A stretch of DNA of 64,000 nt from Desulfovibrio sp. (lineage in GTDB: Bacteria; Desulfobacterota; Desulfovibrionia; Desulfovibrionales; Desulfovibrionaceae), in assembly GCF_019422935.1 (NCBI RefSeq), contig NZ_JAHZCJ010000003.1:243361-307360 (forward strand). Direction: 5' to 3'. Below are positions 17,242 to 26,514 of the stretch, piece after piece (the first letter of the stretch is position 1; each line of letters begins with the position of its first letter). Both the position numbers and the translations under genes were made by a program. The notes under the pieces are model-generated. The model was not told the origin of the DNA. It did no database searches and worked only from the letters and a program-made list of their open reading frames with translations.

Positions 17242-17730
17242 ATGGGGCAGGACATTTTCGACCTTATCATAGTACTTATACTGGTATTTTTTGGCACACG
17301 GGGCTTTATCCACGGTTTTGTGGGCGAAGTTGCCGGGCTTATTTCGCTGCTGGGCGGCTTCTGGGCCGCGCACCATTACCATCCGCTGCTTGCGCCGCGC
17401 CTCACGCTCATCACTGATCCCTCATGGCGCATCATTGCGGCATACGTGCTCATTTTTCTGGGCGTCATCATTTCGGTGGCCATTATTGCGCGCATCCTGC
17501 AAAAAATACTTTCCTTCTCCTTTGTGTCGTGGGCAGACAAACTGGCTGGCGGCATGCTCGGCCTTGCCAAGGGCGTTCTGCTCTGCTCGCTGGCCCTGCT
17601 GTTTCTACAAAAATTTTTCGCGGGCGCGCCCTTTATGCAGCATTCGCGCGCACTGCCCTACTTCAACGCGCTCATGACCCAGGTACACGGCTGGCTGCCG
17701 CCTGACCTCACCGCCCGCCTGGGCATTTAA
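17242..17730 (+). CDS. CvpA-family inner-membrane protein
   Basis: 162 aa with four predicted membrane segments, beginning MGQDIFDLIIVLILVFFGTRGFIHGFVGEVAGL, the typical CvpA opening with its Gly-rich first turn. Family members are named for colicin V production in E. coli; a role in envelope homeostasis is suggested for several. The ATG at 17242 has GGAG upstream. An upstream extension of the frame exists but lacks membrane character. mazG starts 30 nt downstream, so the two probably share a transcript. Confidence 0.85.
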   Translation: MGQDIFDLIIVLILVFFGTRGFIHGFVGEVAGLISLLGGFWAAHHYHPLLAPRLTLITDPSWRIIAAYVLIFLGVIISVAIIARILQKILSFSFVSWADKLAGGMLGLAKGVLLCSLALLFLQKFFAGAPFMQHSRALPYFNALMTQVHGWLPPDLTARLGI

Positions 17731-17760
17731 CTGCCAGAATTACCAAGGAAACACGCCATC

Positions 17761-18561
17761 ATGGAAAAGACCGCCCTCGAAGAATTGCAGCTCATCATCG
17801 ACAAACTCACCGCTCCCGACGGCTGCCCCTGGGATAAGGAACAGACCCCCGAAAGCCTTGCCGAATACGTCATTGAAGAGAGCCACGAGCTTGTGAGCGC
17901 CATCCGCTCCGGCAATGTGGCCGACATCCGCGAAGAACTGGGCGATGTGGCCTTTTTGCTGCTTTTTGTGGCGCGCCTGTATGAAAAGCAGGGGCAGTTC
18001 AACCTTGATGATGCCCTCAACAACAACAGGGCCAAGATGATCCGCCGCCACCCCCACGTGTTCAGCAACACGGTTTTTGACAGCCTTGAAGAACAGCTCA
18101 AGGCCTGGGAAAAAATCAAGCGCGCCGAGCATACTGATGACGAAGGCAAGCCCAAGGGCCTGTTTGACAGCCTGCCCGAGAGCCTGCCCCCCCTTGCCAA
18201 GGCCTACCGCATCAATTCCAAGGCGGCCCGCGTGGGCTTTACCTGGCAGGAAGATGAAGAGGTGGAACAACAGGTGGAAGCCGAATGGCTGGAATGGCTG
18301 GACGCCTCCGCTGGCGGCGATCAGGATGCCCAAAAACACGAACTGGGCGATTTGCTGTTCAGCATTGCAGAGCTTGGCCGCCGCAAGGGCATCAAGGCCA
18401 GCGAAGCTCTGGACTACGCCAACCGCCGCTTTCTCAAACGCTTTGCCCGCATGGAAGAAATCGCCCGCGAGCAGAACATTGATTTCTCTGCCCTGAGCCT
18501 TGATGAAAAGGACGAGCTGTGGAACACAGCCAAGGCCGAGGAAACCGCGGCAAAGGCCTGA
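17761..18561 (+). CDS. mazG: Nucleoside triphosphate pyrophosphohydrolase MazG
   Basis: 266 aa with two tandem MazG domains. It hydrolyses (d)NTPs to monophosphate and pyrophosphate and is a house-cleaning enzyme in the cytoplasm. The first domain holds the metal-binding EESHEL and EELGDV acidic motifs (about residues 40-62). The second holds HELGDLLFSIAELGRRKGI (about 195-215). AAGGAAA lies upstream of ATG. The stop TGA overlaps the ATG of the next gene (TGATG), implying translational coupling to the lipoprotein gene. Confidence 0.93.
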   Translation: MEKTALEELQLIIDKLTAPDGCPWDKEQTPESLAEYVIEESHELVSAIRSGNVADIREELGDVAFLLLFVARLYEKQGQFNLDDALNNNRAKMIRRHPHVFSNTVFDSLEEQLKAWEKIKRAEHTDDEGKPKGLFDSLPESLPPLAKAYRINSKAARVGFTWQEDEEVEQQVEAEWLEWLDASAGGDQDAQKHELGDLLFSIAELGRRKGIKASEALDYANRRFLKRFARMEEIAREQNIDFSALSLDEKDELWNTAKAEETAAKA

Positions 18562-20732
18562 TGGTCGCAACCATGCGTGTCCAGCCATTGCGAAAAAACC
18601 AGAGGCGGCCCATGCCGCTGACCGCCGGGCTTGCGGCCCGATTGCCCCTGCTGGCCGTGCTTGTGGCGGCTCTGGTGGCCGGCTTGTGCCTCGCGGCCTG
18701 CACAAAGCACAACGGCACGGCAACGTCCCTGCGCCGCGAGCAACCAACAGGAAGCGCATCCCTGCTGCCGCGCGCCGATCCGGGGTATCTGCAATGGCTT
18801 GAGCGCCAGTCCATGCTCGGCTCCACACAGGAACTGACAGGGCAGGTTTCCGGCACGGATCTTATCTGGCGCAACAGCGCCTCGGCGCGGCGTGTGCCCC
18901 TGCTGCTTACCGCCGCGCCCAACTGGTTTGACGTGAACCCGCACAGCCTCGGCGCCGGGCAGCCAGCCCTGCGGGCGCTGGCCCAACCCGGCGTGGACGC
19001 CTTTTGGGCGCAGGCGGGCTTTGGCGGACTTTTTCTGGCGCCTTTGGGTGAAAAGGGCGACATCTGGAGCGCCCACGCGGCTTCCGCACTGCCTGATGCA
19101 GCTTCCGAGGCGGGCGACAATGTCACCGCCCTGCGGCCAGACCCATCACTCGGCACCGGCGAGGATTTTTCGCGTCTGACCGCAAAACTTGATCAGGCGC
19201 AGATGCAGATTGGCGGCGAACTCCCCCCCGCCGCCACGGGTCTGGGGCCGGATTTTATTCTTCAGGCACGGCGGGCCTCGCGCTTTGACGGCCTGTATGC
19301 CATGATGTCTGTGCCGCAGAAGAATTGGGATATTTTGCCAGCCACCGCTGGCGAATGGGACTGTCTGCCCCTGCGCCAGACCGCCGTGGCGGAATTGCGC
19401 AAACGGGGCGTTGTTCCTGATCAGTTACGGCGCGACACCCTTGACTGGGCAACGCCCGGCGGATGGGCCGTCACCGGCGAAGTACGCGGCGCGGATGGCC
19501 AGGTGCGGCGCTGGGTCTACCGCTACAGCGGCAATGCCCTGCGGCCCGTGCTCCTGTGGCAGGATCCTTCCGGTCAGGCCCGACGGGTATTTTCCGCCGC
19601 TGTTATCCAGCACACGGGTTTGCAGCAGCAAACACTTGCGGGCATCCGGCTGGAGGCCCTCATGGGGCTGGACGCGCAAGTCGAAGGCCAGGGCGGGGGC
19701 AGAACAGACCCTTCGGCTCTGGTTCCGGGGCTTGAAGCCCTGGAATCCCTGGCGGGCGAGGTGCACCGCTACGGCGGATGGGCGGTGCAGGACGATGTGC
19801 TGCCCCCATCGCTGACCAAGGCGGTGCTTGCCACAGCCGTAGATTTCAGCCGGGACAGCATTACCCCGGCGGCCGCAGGATACGCCTTGCTGAGCGGCGA
19901 TGCCGCGCCCCTGGGCGCACTGCTCAAGGCCTCGCTCGCGGCGGGCGTTGACCACAGCCGCCTTGCGCGTGGACTGCGTGACAGGCAATATGTTGACTGG
20001 CGTCCCCTGCTGGATCTGCCGGACGGTCAGGCTCTTGTGCGCCGCGCGCAATCCCTTGCCAAGGGAGCACCAGAGGCCTCGGGCTTGCCCGTCACCCAGG
20101 CGGAACTGGCAGCTCGCGCCCTTGGGCTTGACGCTGCAAGCGCCGTGCGCCCCGACCACGCACAGGCCATGGAATCCGCCTGCCTGCTCCTGCTGGGCTG
20201 GCGCATTGGCTTGCCGGGTCTGACATTTTTAAGCCCGCAGGATATTACGGGTGCGCTGGGGCTGCCGCAGGGTTCGGGCAAGGGCGCGTCCAGCGCTGGC
20301 AGCGTGCCCCTGTGGGGGGTCACAAACCTGCCCGGCGGGCAAAGCCCCGCCCCATTGGCATTTGGCCCGCTGGACATGCAGTGGAGCAGGGAAACAAGTT
20401 TTGCCAGACAGATTGCCCGCCTGTTGCAGGCCAGACGCGCCACCGGGCTTGCCTCTGGCCGCCTTGTGCAGGTGGTAAACGGCCCCGCAGGCTGCGTGGC
20501 GACCCTGAGTTCCCTGCCGGGCGGCGGCTACTGGCTGCTGGCGGCAAATTTTTCTGAACGAAAACAGCACCTTGCCTGCCCTCTGCCCGCTGGCGCGCAA
20601 GGCCCCGCGCGTGATGTGCTGAGCGGCCAGAGCCTGCCCACGGGGCGCGCCGTAGAAATTGACCTCGATGCCCGCCAGGCGCGACATCTTCTGCTTGGCG
20701 AGCCGAAAACGCATGAAGGAGTGATGCCATGA
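18561..20732 (+). CDS. Lipoprotein with GH13 (alpha-amylase)-like features, probably non-catalytic
   Basis: 723 aa from the ATG coupled to mazG. A membrane-spanning signal ends in a lipobox LAAC with the modified Cys at residue 47, so the mature protein should be anchored in an envelope membrane. Parts resemble trehalose-synthase/alpha-amylase folds: a strand-like segment GVDAFWAQAGFGGLFLAP, a segment around FILQARRASRFDGLYAMM, and a C-terminal sandwich with a loader helix (ARLLQARRATGLASG) and YWLLAANFSERKQ. I cannot find the Asp/Glu/Asp catalytic set of GH13 in the usual motifs. The resemblance is by eye and needs a fold search. It overlaps the next gene by ATGA. Confidence 0.55.
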   Translation: MVATMRVQPLRKNQRRPMPLTAGLAARLPLLAVLVAALVAGLCLAACTKHNGTATSLRREQPTGSASLLPRADPGYLQWLERQSMLGSTQELTGQVSGTDLIWRNSASARRVPLLLTAAPNWFDVNPHSLGAGQPALRALAQPGVDAFWAQAGFGGLFLAPLGEKGDIWSAHAASALPDAASEAGDNVTALRPDPSLGTGEDFSRLTAKLDQAQMQIGGELPPAATGLGPDFILQARRASRFDGLYAMMSVPQKNWDILPATAGEWDCLPLRQTAVAELRKRGVVPDQLRRDTLDWATPGGWAVTGEVRGADGQVRRWVYRYSGNALRPVLLWQDPSGQARRVFSAAVIQHTGLQQQTLAGIRLEALMGLDAQVEGQGGGRTDPSALVPGLEALESLAGEVHRYGGWAVQDDVLPPSLTKAVLATAVDFSRDSITPAAAGYALLSGDAAPLGALLKASLAAGVDHSRLARGLRDRQYVDWRPLLDLPDGQALVRRAQSLAKGAPEASGLPVTQAELAARALGLDAASAVRPDHAQAMESACLLLLGWRIGLPGLTFLSPQDITGALGLPQGSGKGASSAGSVPLWGVTNLPGGQSPAPLAFGPLDMQWSRETSFARQIARLLQARRATGLASGRLVQVVNGPAGCVATLSSLPGGGYWLLAANFSERKQHLACPLPAGAQGPARDVLSGQSLPTGRAVEIDLDARQARHLLLGEPKTHEGVMP

Positions 20733-22885
20733 CCCAGAACAGCGCCCAGAATCCTGAAGACCAGGCTGCCTGTCAGTCTGGGGGCCAGCAGACCAGCGCG
20801 GAAGGGGCACACCCCCAGTCCGAAGTGCAAGCTGCCAAGGCAGTTTCCCAGCCATCTGCATCGGCTCCCGAACCTTCGGGCGCGGCACAGGCCGCTGCGA
20901 GCGCCGCATCGCAGGCCGAGGGCGCAACCCCCAAGGCTTCCCGTCCGGTGACGATCTCGGCCAAGGGATTCAGGGGAATGTTCGGCAACTCCGGCAAGGA
21001 AGGCAAACCCGCTGCCTCAGCAAAACCGGCAGAATCCGCTCCTCAGCCAGCAGCTCCCGGCTTTGCCGACAAGATTTTTGACGCAGCCAGCCTTGTTGGG
21101 CCGCTTGCGCTCCTGCTCATCATGCTGGCTCAGGCATGGCCCGCCTTTATGGGGCACAGCCTGTACTGTCCGCGTGAAGCCGCAGGCATATTGGCCTTTA
21201 CCCAAACTGCGCAAAGCGGCATGTGGCTTGCCCCGGCTGGCGACGGTCTTTCGCAATGGCCCGTATTTTTCTGGTTTTTGCGCGGCATTGAAGCCCTGCT
21301 CACCAAGGCCGCGCCTCAGTTTGCCCATCTGCTCTTTCCCCTGGCCGCGATGGCCGGAACCTTGATCTGCCTTGTGGCTGTGTGGGTTCTGGGCCGAGTT
21401 GCCGGGTTGGACCGCCGGGCCGCGCTGGCTGGCGGTATGCTGCTGCTCTGCGCGCCCATTTTTGCGCCGCTCTCCACCTTTACAGGGCCGGAAGCTTTGG
21501 CCGCAGCAGTGACCCTGCTTTCCCTCGCCTGCCTTTGCCACGGCTGGCAGCAGCCGGGCACGACCATCACCCTGCCTCTGGGCTTTGCACTGGCGGCATT
21601 GGCTGGCCTGACAGGTGGCCTTTTTAATCTGTTGCTGCCAGTGCTTGCCAGCCTGGCCTTTCTGCTCTGGCGTTGCGGATTTCGCCGCGCGCAAAAGGCG
21701 GACGGCCTCGTGGGTTTTGTGCTCATGCTGGTCATGATCGGTTGCTGGCTTGCTGTTGTCATGCTCTGGCATCAGCCGGAAGGATACCTCAAGAATCTTG
21801 GCACCCAGCTTGTGACATGGCCCATCACCAAGGCCACTTGGTGGAAGCCCCTCGCCTTTGCTGCTCTGGGCCTGCTGCCCTGGCTGGCTGTCATCTGCGG
21901 TGTTTCCTGGGCGCGAGTGCTGCGCACCGCCCCTGCTGATCTTGCCGCCTCCCGCAAGGAAAAGGCCGGAATGGCCTTTTTGTGGATAGCCCTTGTGTTC
22001 GCCTGCCTGCTGAGTATTTTTGCCGCCGACATGGTGGGCGCTGCCGTATGCACAGCCAGCCTGGCGGCCCTCCTGCTGGGCAAGGCGCTGCTGCGCCTGC
22101 CCCCTGCCGGAGCCAAACTGTTCTACATCATCGCGGCCCTGTGCCTGCTGCACGCCAGTATGGCGCTGGTGGCAGCCGGTTTTGGCTACACGCTTGACTG
22201 GCTTGGCAAGTTCTTCCACTTTACGCTTACAGAAAGCCAGCGCACCGCCGTGCTTGGACTCAAGGCCCTGCCCGTGCTTGGCGGCATTGGCATTGTGGCG
22301 GCAGTACTGCTTGCCCGTCTTGTGCGCCGTGGCGCGCATGGCGGCACCAGCGGCTCGCTCGTGATGTGCGCGGTCATTGCGGTTATTCTGGCCCAGCCCG
22401 CATCGCTCATGCTCATGCCGCAGCTGGAAAAAACTCCCGAGGCTCAGGTAAAGAACCTGAGCGCCATCCTGACGCCCGCTCCAGTTGCCCCGGCGGTTCT
22501 GGCTCCTGAGGCGACTCCGGCCCCCGCGCCTGAAGCCCCCGCAGCAGCGCCTGCCGATACTCCCAAACTTGAACCCGCCGCCCCGGCAACCGCGCCTGAA
22601 ACCGCACCCGCTGCTCCGGCTGAAAAACCCGCTCCAGTGCAGGAACCTGCAGCCCCCGCCGCTACACAGCCCGCGGAAGCGTCTGCTCCCCAAACTGCGG
22701 CACCTACGGGCCCAACAACTCCGGCTGAAACCCCGGCAGCAGCGCCTGCGCCGACGCCTGCCGACGCAGCCAAGGAACTCGCCAAGGAAGTTGTCAAGGA
22801 AGTCGCCCCCGCTGCACCTTCAGAGCAGGCCCCTGCGGCGCAACCAGAGCAACCCAAGGAAGCGCCTAAGGCTCCTGCAAACTAG
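20729..22885 (+). CDS. GT-C-like polytopic membrane protein with Ala/Pro-rich tails
   Basis: 718 aa. A soluble Ala/Gln/Ser-rich N-terminus (about 1-110) is followed by about 11-12 membrane segments (113-580) and an Ala/Pro/Glu-rich C-terminal tail (about 585-718). The layout, with a periplasmic loop after the first helix (AWPAFMGHSLYCPREAAGI), recalls GT-C glycosyltransferases such as ArnT/PMT. The acidic residues that activate the acceptor in that loop are not seen. The ATG overlaps the lipoprotein stop (ATGA) and has GGAG upstream, so the two are made together. A function in envelope glycan modification or recognition is only a guess. Confidence 0.6.
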   Translation: MTQNSAQNPEDQAACQSGGQQTSAEGAHPQSEVQAAKAVSQPSASAPEPSGAAQAAASAASQAEGATPKASRPVTISAKGFRGMFGNSGKEGKPAASAKPAESAPQPAAPGFADKIFDAASLVGPLALLLIMLAQAWPAFMGHSLYCPREAAGILAFTQTAQSGMWLAPAGDGLSQWPVFFWFLRGIEALLTKAAPQFAHLLFPLAAMAGTLICLVAVWVLGRVAGLDRRAALAGGMLLLCAPIFAPLSTFTGPEALAAAVTLLSLACLCHGWQQPGTTITLPLGFALAALAGLTGGLFNLLLPVLASLAFLLWRCGFRRAQKADGLVGFVLMLVMIGCWLAVVMLWHQPEGYLKNLGTQLVTWPITKATWWKPLAFAALGLLPWLAVICGVSWARVLRTAPADLAASRKEKAGMAFLWIALVFACLLSIFAADMVGAAVCTASLAALLLGKALLRLPPAGAKLFYIIAALCLLHASMALVAAGFGYTLDWLGKFFHFTLTESQRTAVLGLKALPVLGGIGIVAAVLLARLVRRGAHGGTSGSLVMCAVIAVILAQPASLMLMPQLEKTPEAQVKNLSAILTPAPVAPAVLAPEATPAPAPEAPAAAPADTPKLEPAAPATAPETAPAAPAEKPAPVQEPAAPAATQPAEASAPQTAAPTGPTTPAETPAAAPAPTPADAAKELAKEVVKEVAPAAPSEQAPAAQPEQPKEAPKAPAN

Positions 22886-22927
22886 CTTCAAATACATCAG
22901 CCCGGCACAGACCGCGCTCACAATACC

Positions 22928-22953
22928 AAGGCCCCTCTCACGAGGGGCCTTTT
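22928..22953 (+). terminator. Intrinsic terminator ending the mazG-lipoprotein-GT-C transcript
   Basis: AAGGCCCCTC (22928-22937) pairs with GAGGGGCCTT (22942-22951) across a 4-nt loop, followed by Ts. It lies about 43 nt after the GT-C-like stop. Confidence 0.9.
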
Positions 22954-23088
22954 CTATGGCATTGAGATTCAGAACGCTCCCTGCGGGGAGGCCACACACC
23001 AGCGGCCGTCTTATGGTGCAGAACATTTGGGCATCGCCTTTGCCTTCGTTTGCAGACAATGGGCGCTGCTGACCAACTCCAGCAAAAA

Positions 23089-23115
23089 AAAGGCCCCGGG
23101 ATAACCGGAGCCTTT
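23089..23115 (-). terminator. Intrinsic terminator of the fbp operon
   Basis: The arms AAAGGCCCCGG and CCGGAGCCTTT (one mismatch) enclose a 5-nt loop. On the minus strand a run of seven T follows. It lies about 47 nt after the small exported protein gene. Confidence 0.85.
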
Positions 23116-23161
23116 CATCAATCTTTTTTGTGCCCGTGCTGCGGGCATGGCGCTGAATACC

Positions 23162-23683
23162 CTATTTGTTTATGGGCGGCACATCGCCACCAGCTTTAAG
23201 CATGGTGCCAAGGTGACGCCGGGCAAGGGCAAGCTCGCCTTCTGAAACTTCGGGCATGTCCTTGGAGCGCGCGCCGCTCATGTCGTTGCCTTCTTCCACA
23301 ATGGAAAGAGCGGCGGCCATGCGGCCCATGACGCAGAAAAAGCGCACTGGATTCCAGTTATGCGCCTGCACCCAGGCAGCGGCGTTGGGCGAATAGAGAA
23401 AATCCGCCTTGTTGTTGCGCATGATGGGGTGGGCTTCTTCATTGTTGCCCTTGGCCCATGCCCGGAACTGCGGCAGAAGTTCAAGAAAGTCCAGCAGTTC
23501 CTTGTCCGTCACCGGGGGCTGTTTTTCATACACATTAACGATTGGGCTTGGGGCTGGCTGCTCCGCCTTTTTCTTGGCGGCAGGAGCCTGTGCGGCCTCG
23601 GCCATGCCGGGGGCAACAACCACCAGCGGCAGGGCCAGCACCAATGCCGCAAAAACACCGCAGAGAGATGAAATTTTATTCAT
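23162..23683 (-). CDS. Small exported protein of unknown function
   Basis: 173 aa with a clear signal peptide (about residues 1-31, ending AEAAQA). A Lys/Pro/Ala-rich linker follows, then a mostly helical domain (about 50-165) with segments DKELLDFLELLPQFRAWA and WNPVRFFCVMGRMAAALSIVEEG. It should be periplasmic. I do not recognise the family. The ATG immediately follows the fbp stop (TGAATG), so it is translationally coupled to fbp, but an exported protein has no obvious connection to gluconeogenesis. Confidence 0.75.
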   Translation of the reverse strand: MNKISSLCGVFAALVLALPLVVVAPGMAEAAQAPAAKKKAEQPAPSPIVNVYEKQPPVTDKELLDFLELLPQFRAWAKGNNEEAHPIMRNNKADFLYSPNAAAWVQAHNWNPVRFFCVMGRMAAALSIVEEGNDMSGARSKDMPEVSEGELALARRHLGTMLKAGGDVPPINK

Positions 23684-24667
23684 TCAATACCGAACCGCGC
23701 TAAATTTCGAGAGTCTGTCCATATTATGGTAAGACTCCACATATCGCAGGGTGCCGGTTTTGCCGCGCAAAACCAGCGAATGGGTAACGGCGTACTTGGC
23801 ACTGTAGCGCACGCCCCTCAAAAAATCACCGCCGGAAATACCCGTGGCGGCAAAGAAGCAGTCATCGCTGCGCACCAGATCATGCACCGTGAGCACTTCG
23901 CGCGCGTCAATGCCCGCCTCGGTGATAGCTTCTTTTTCCACATACGACTGGGGATCCAGACGGGCCAGAATCTGCCCGCCCATGCCCTTGATGGCGCAGG
24001 CAGACAACACGCCTTCGGGGGTGCCGCCCGTTCCCATCATGATATCAACCTCGGAACGGGGATCAACGGCCATGAGCGCGCCGGCCACGTCGCCGTCGGT
24101 TTGCAGCTGAATGCGCGCGCCAGCCTGGCGGATTTCCGTAATAAGCTTTTCATGCCGGGGCTTGTCGAGCACAAAGACCACAAGGTCCTGCACGCTCTTG
24201 CCCATGGCCTTGGCCACGTTGGCAAGATTGACCTTTACCGGCGCATCGAGATCAACCACGTTGCGGGCCTCGCGGGGCACCACCAGCTTCTGCATGTAGT
24301 AGCTGGGGCCGGGGTTGAACATGCTGCCGCTGGGGGCTACGCCCACCACCGAAATGGCGTTGGGGCGGCCATAGGCCAGCAGATTGGTGCCTTCCACAGG
24401 ATCAACGGCCACGTCCAGGCTGGGGCCGCAGCCCTTGCCGACCTTTTCGCCGTTAAAGAGCATGGGGGCATTGTCTTTTTCGCCCTCGCCGATAATGACC
24501 AGGCCATCAATACTGAGGGTGGCGAAGCTGACGCGCATGGCGTCAACGGCGGCGCCGTCACCGGCTTCCTTGTCTCCCCGACCGAGCCAGCGGGCCGATG
24601 CAAGGGCCGCAGCCTCGGTAATGCGAACAATGTCCAGAGCCAGATTTTTCTCCGGTGCTTCCGCCAT
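23684..24667 (-). CDS. glpX: Class II fructose-1,6-bisphosphatase (GlpX type)
   Basis: 327 aa. Hydrolyses fructose-1,6-bisphosphate to fructose-6-phosphate in gluconeogenesis, in the cytoplasm with Mg2+ or Mn2+. Family motifs are GEGEKDNAPML (about 60-70), the metal site DPVEGTNLLAYGRPNAI (about 88-104), GTGGTPEGVL (about 213-222) and ATGISGGDFLRGV. The start is the ATG at 24667, with GGAGG 6 nt upstream, rather than one four codons earlier. The exported-protein gene follows without a gap. Confidence 0.94.
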   Translation of the reverse strand: MAEAPEKNLALDIVRITEAAALASARWLGRGDKEAGDGAAVDAMRVSFATLSIDGLVIIGEGEKDNAPMLFNGEKVGKGCGPSLDVAVDPVEGTNLLAYGRPNAISVVGVAPSGSMFNPGPSYYMQKLVVPREARNVVDLDAPVKVNLANVAKAMGKSVQDLVVFVLDKPRHEKLITEIRQAGARIQLQTDGDVAGALMAVDPRSEVDIMMGTGGTPEGVLSACAIKGMGGQILARLDPQSYVEKEAITEAGIDAREVLTVHDLVRSDDCFFAATGISGGDFLRGVRYSAKYAVTHSLVLRGKTGTLRYVESYHNMDRLSKFSAVRY

Positions 24668-24736
24668 GATATCCTCCACTCAGATCAGCGTTGTGCAACA
24701 CATTGCTCTTACCCCAGTGCGTTGCGGGCTTCAAGG

Positions 24737-24761
24737 AAAAACCCCCGCCCTTGGGGGCGGG
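24737..24761 (-). terminator. Intrinsic terminator after nadE
   Basis: CCCGCCC (24744-24750) pairs with GGGCGGG (24755-24761). On the minus strand it is followed by GG and a five-T run. It separates the nadE operon from fbp. Confidence 0.85.
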
Positions 24762-24816
24762 CCATGCGGCAACCCTTGCGCCGCACAGCCCTTTTCCATA
24801 CTTCTTTTTATGCAGC

Positions 24817-26496
24817 CTAGTTATTGGGCAGGCTGAAACGCCCGGCAACGGGCGTCTGCCAGCCGCCGCCAAAGGGCATGCGGCTCATGTAAAGCGACAA
24901 CGGCTCCTGGCGGCGCTTGAATTCAGCCCTGAACAGCTTGTCGCGCACTTCCATGCGCGCTGCCGAAAGCGGGCCGGATTCGGCCTCCGCAGGCTGCAAC
25001 AGATCTTCAAGAATCGGATCCAGATCCTCATAGGGCAACAGGCTGTCCGAATCTTTCTGACCGGGGCGCAGCTCCGCAGAAGGAGCCTTGGTGAAAATTT
25101 CATCGGGGATGATCTCTGCCCCGCGATGGGCGTTGTACCAGCGGCCAACAGCGTACACCTGGGTCTTGCTCAGATCGCCGATAACGGCCAGCGCGCCCAC
25201 GGAATCACCGTACAGGGTGCAGTAGCCCATGGCCCCCTCGCTCTTGTTGCCCGTATTGAGCACCAAGGCATTGGCCCTGTTGGCCAGCGAGGTGATAAGC
25301 GTGCCGCGTATGCGGGCCTGCACGTTTTCAAAGGTCACGTCGCCGGGCTTTTCTTCAAAAAGGTCAAGGCCGGGCTTGAGGGCGATGGCAAAAGCATCCA
25401 TAAGCGGGCCAATGGGCAGGGTCACGGTGGTGATGCCCAGATTCTCCGCCAGCTTGGCTGCGTCCGTCAGCGACCCCTCGCTACTGTGGGGCGAGGGCAA
25501 AAGCACCCCAGTGACGTTTTCCGCCCCAAGGGCCTCCACCGCCACGCTGCACACCAGTGCGGAATCCATGCCGCCGGAAATGGCTACGATACCCTTCTCC
25601 ACCCCGCACTTGCGCACAAAGTCCCGTGTGCCGAGCACAAGAGCGCGCCAGTAATCTTCTTCAACGCAGGCGGCCAGCGGTTCCGGGGTTTTAACAGCGC
25701 CCTGCCCGCGCGCGGTGTCCACCACGAGTACGTCTTCCTCAAAGGCCTTGCCCCGGGCAAGCAGCTGCCCTGTGGGATCAAAAACCAGACTCTGCCCGTT
25801 GTACACGCGGCTGTCGTTGCCGCCCACCATATTCACCGAAAACATATGCACATGATGCCGGGCCGCCACGTGCGAAAGCAGGTGTTCGTCCGTTTCCTGC
25901 GCGCCCACGCTGAAGGGCGCCGCCGCCATGTGCACAAGCGCGTCCACGCCGCGCTGCACAAGTTCCATCAACGGATTATGACCACTGGCGTAGCGGGTTT
26001 TCCAGAACGAAGCGTCCTCGCTCTGCGCATCCTCGCAGAGCACAACGCCGATGCGCCAGCCGCCCATGGTGACAATACCGCACGAAATGCCACGGTCAAA
26101 ATAGCGGGCGTCCTCGCCTGTGGATTCGGCCACGCTGTTCTGGCCCTGATTTTGGTACACCTTGCGCGAAACAACCTGCCAGCCGCCCTTTTCAACCAAC
26201 ACTGCCGCGTTGGAAAGCAGGCCCGAGGCATACACGCTGGGCACAGGCGCACCCACCAGCACGGAAGGGCCATCCTTGAGTTCGGCGGCCATGATATCCA
26301 GAGCCTTGAGGCAACCCGCCGCAAAACCCTGAGCGCAGAGGTAGTGGCCGGGGGCCACGCCGCAAAGCGCCAGCTCCGGCGTCACGCACAGGTTTGCTCC
26401 TGCGGCTCCTGCCTGACGGGCGGTGCTGATGATACGTTCCAGATTTCCGGCCACGTCGCCGGTAACGGTATTGCACTGCAATAGGGCGATTTTCAT
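24817..26496 (-). CDS. nadE: Glutamine-dependent NAD+ synthetase
   Basis: 559 aa, two domains. The N-terminal nitrilase-type glutaminase (about 1-270) has the Glu-Lys-Cys triad at Glu41 (TPELALCG), Lys112 (SRKVYQNQ) and Cys154 (VLCEDAQ). The C-terminal NAD synthase (about 290-540) has the PP-loop SGGMDS (307-312). It amidates nicotinate adenine dinucleotide using ammonia channelled from glutamine. Length fits the bacterial two-domain type. It begins 18 nt after ubiD on the same strand and is followed by a terminator. Confidence 0.94.
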   Translation of the reverse strand: MKIALLQCNTVTGDVAGNLERIISTARQAGAAGANLCVTPELALCGVAPGHYLCAQGFAAGCLKALDIMAAELKDGPSVLVGAPVPSVYASGLLSNAAVLVEKGGWQVVSRKVYQNQGQNSVAESTGEDARYFDRGISCGIVTMGGWRIGVVLCEDAQSEDASFWKTRYASGHNPLMELVQRGVDALVHMAAAPFSVGAQETDEHLLSHVAARHHVHMFSVNMVGGNDSRVYNGQSLVFDPTGQLLARGKAFEEDVLVVDTARGQGAVKTPEPLAACVEEDYWRALVLGTRDFVRKCGVEKGIVAISGGMDSALVCSVAVEALGAENVTGVLLPSPHSSEGSLTDAAKLAENLGITTVTLPIGPLMDAFAIALKPGLDLFEEKPGDVTFENVQARIRGTLITSLANRANALVLNTGNKSEGAMGYCTLYGDSVGALAVIGDLSKTQVYAVGRWYNAHRGAEIIPDEIFTKAPSAELRPGQKDSDSLLPYEDLDPILEDLLQPAEAESGPLSAARMEVRDKLFRAEFKRRQEPLSLYMSRMPFGGGWQTPVAGRFSLPNN

Positions 26497-26514
26497 GCCA
26501 ATGCCTCCCCCAGG

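Noticed and set aside
21017..22693. Open frame of 558 aa antisense to the GT-C-like gene
   Set aside because: The plus-strand gene has coupled start, membrane segments and a terminator; the antisense product has no such support.
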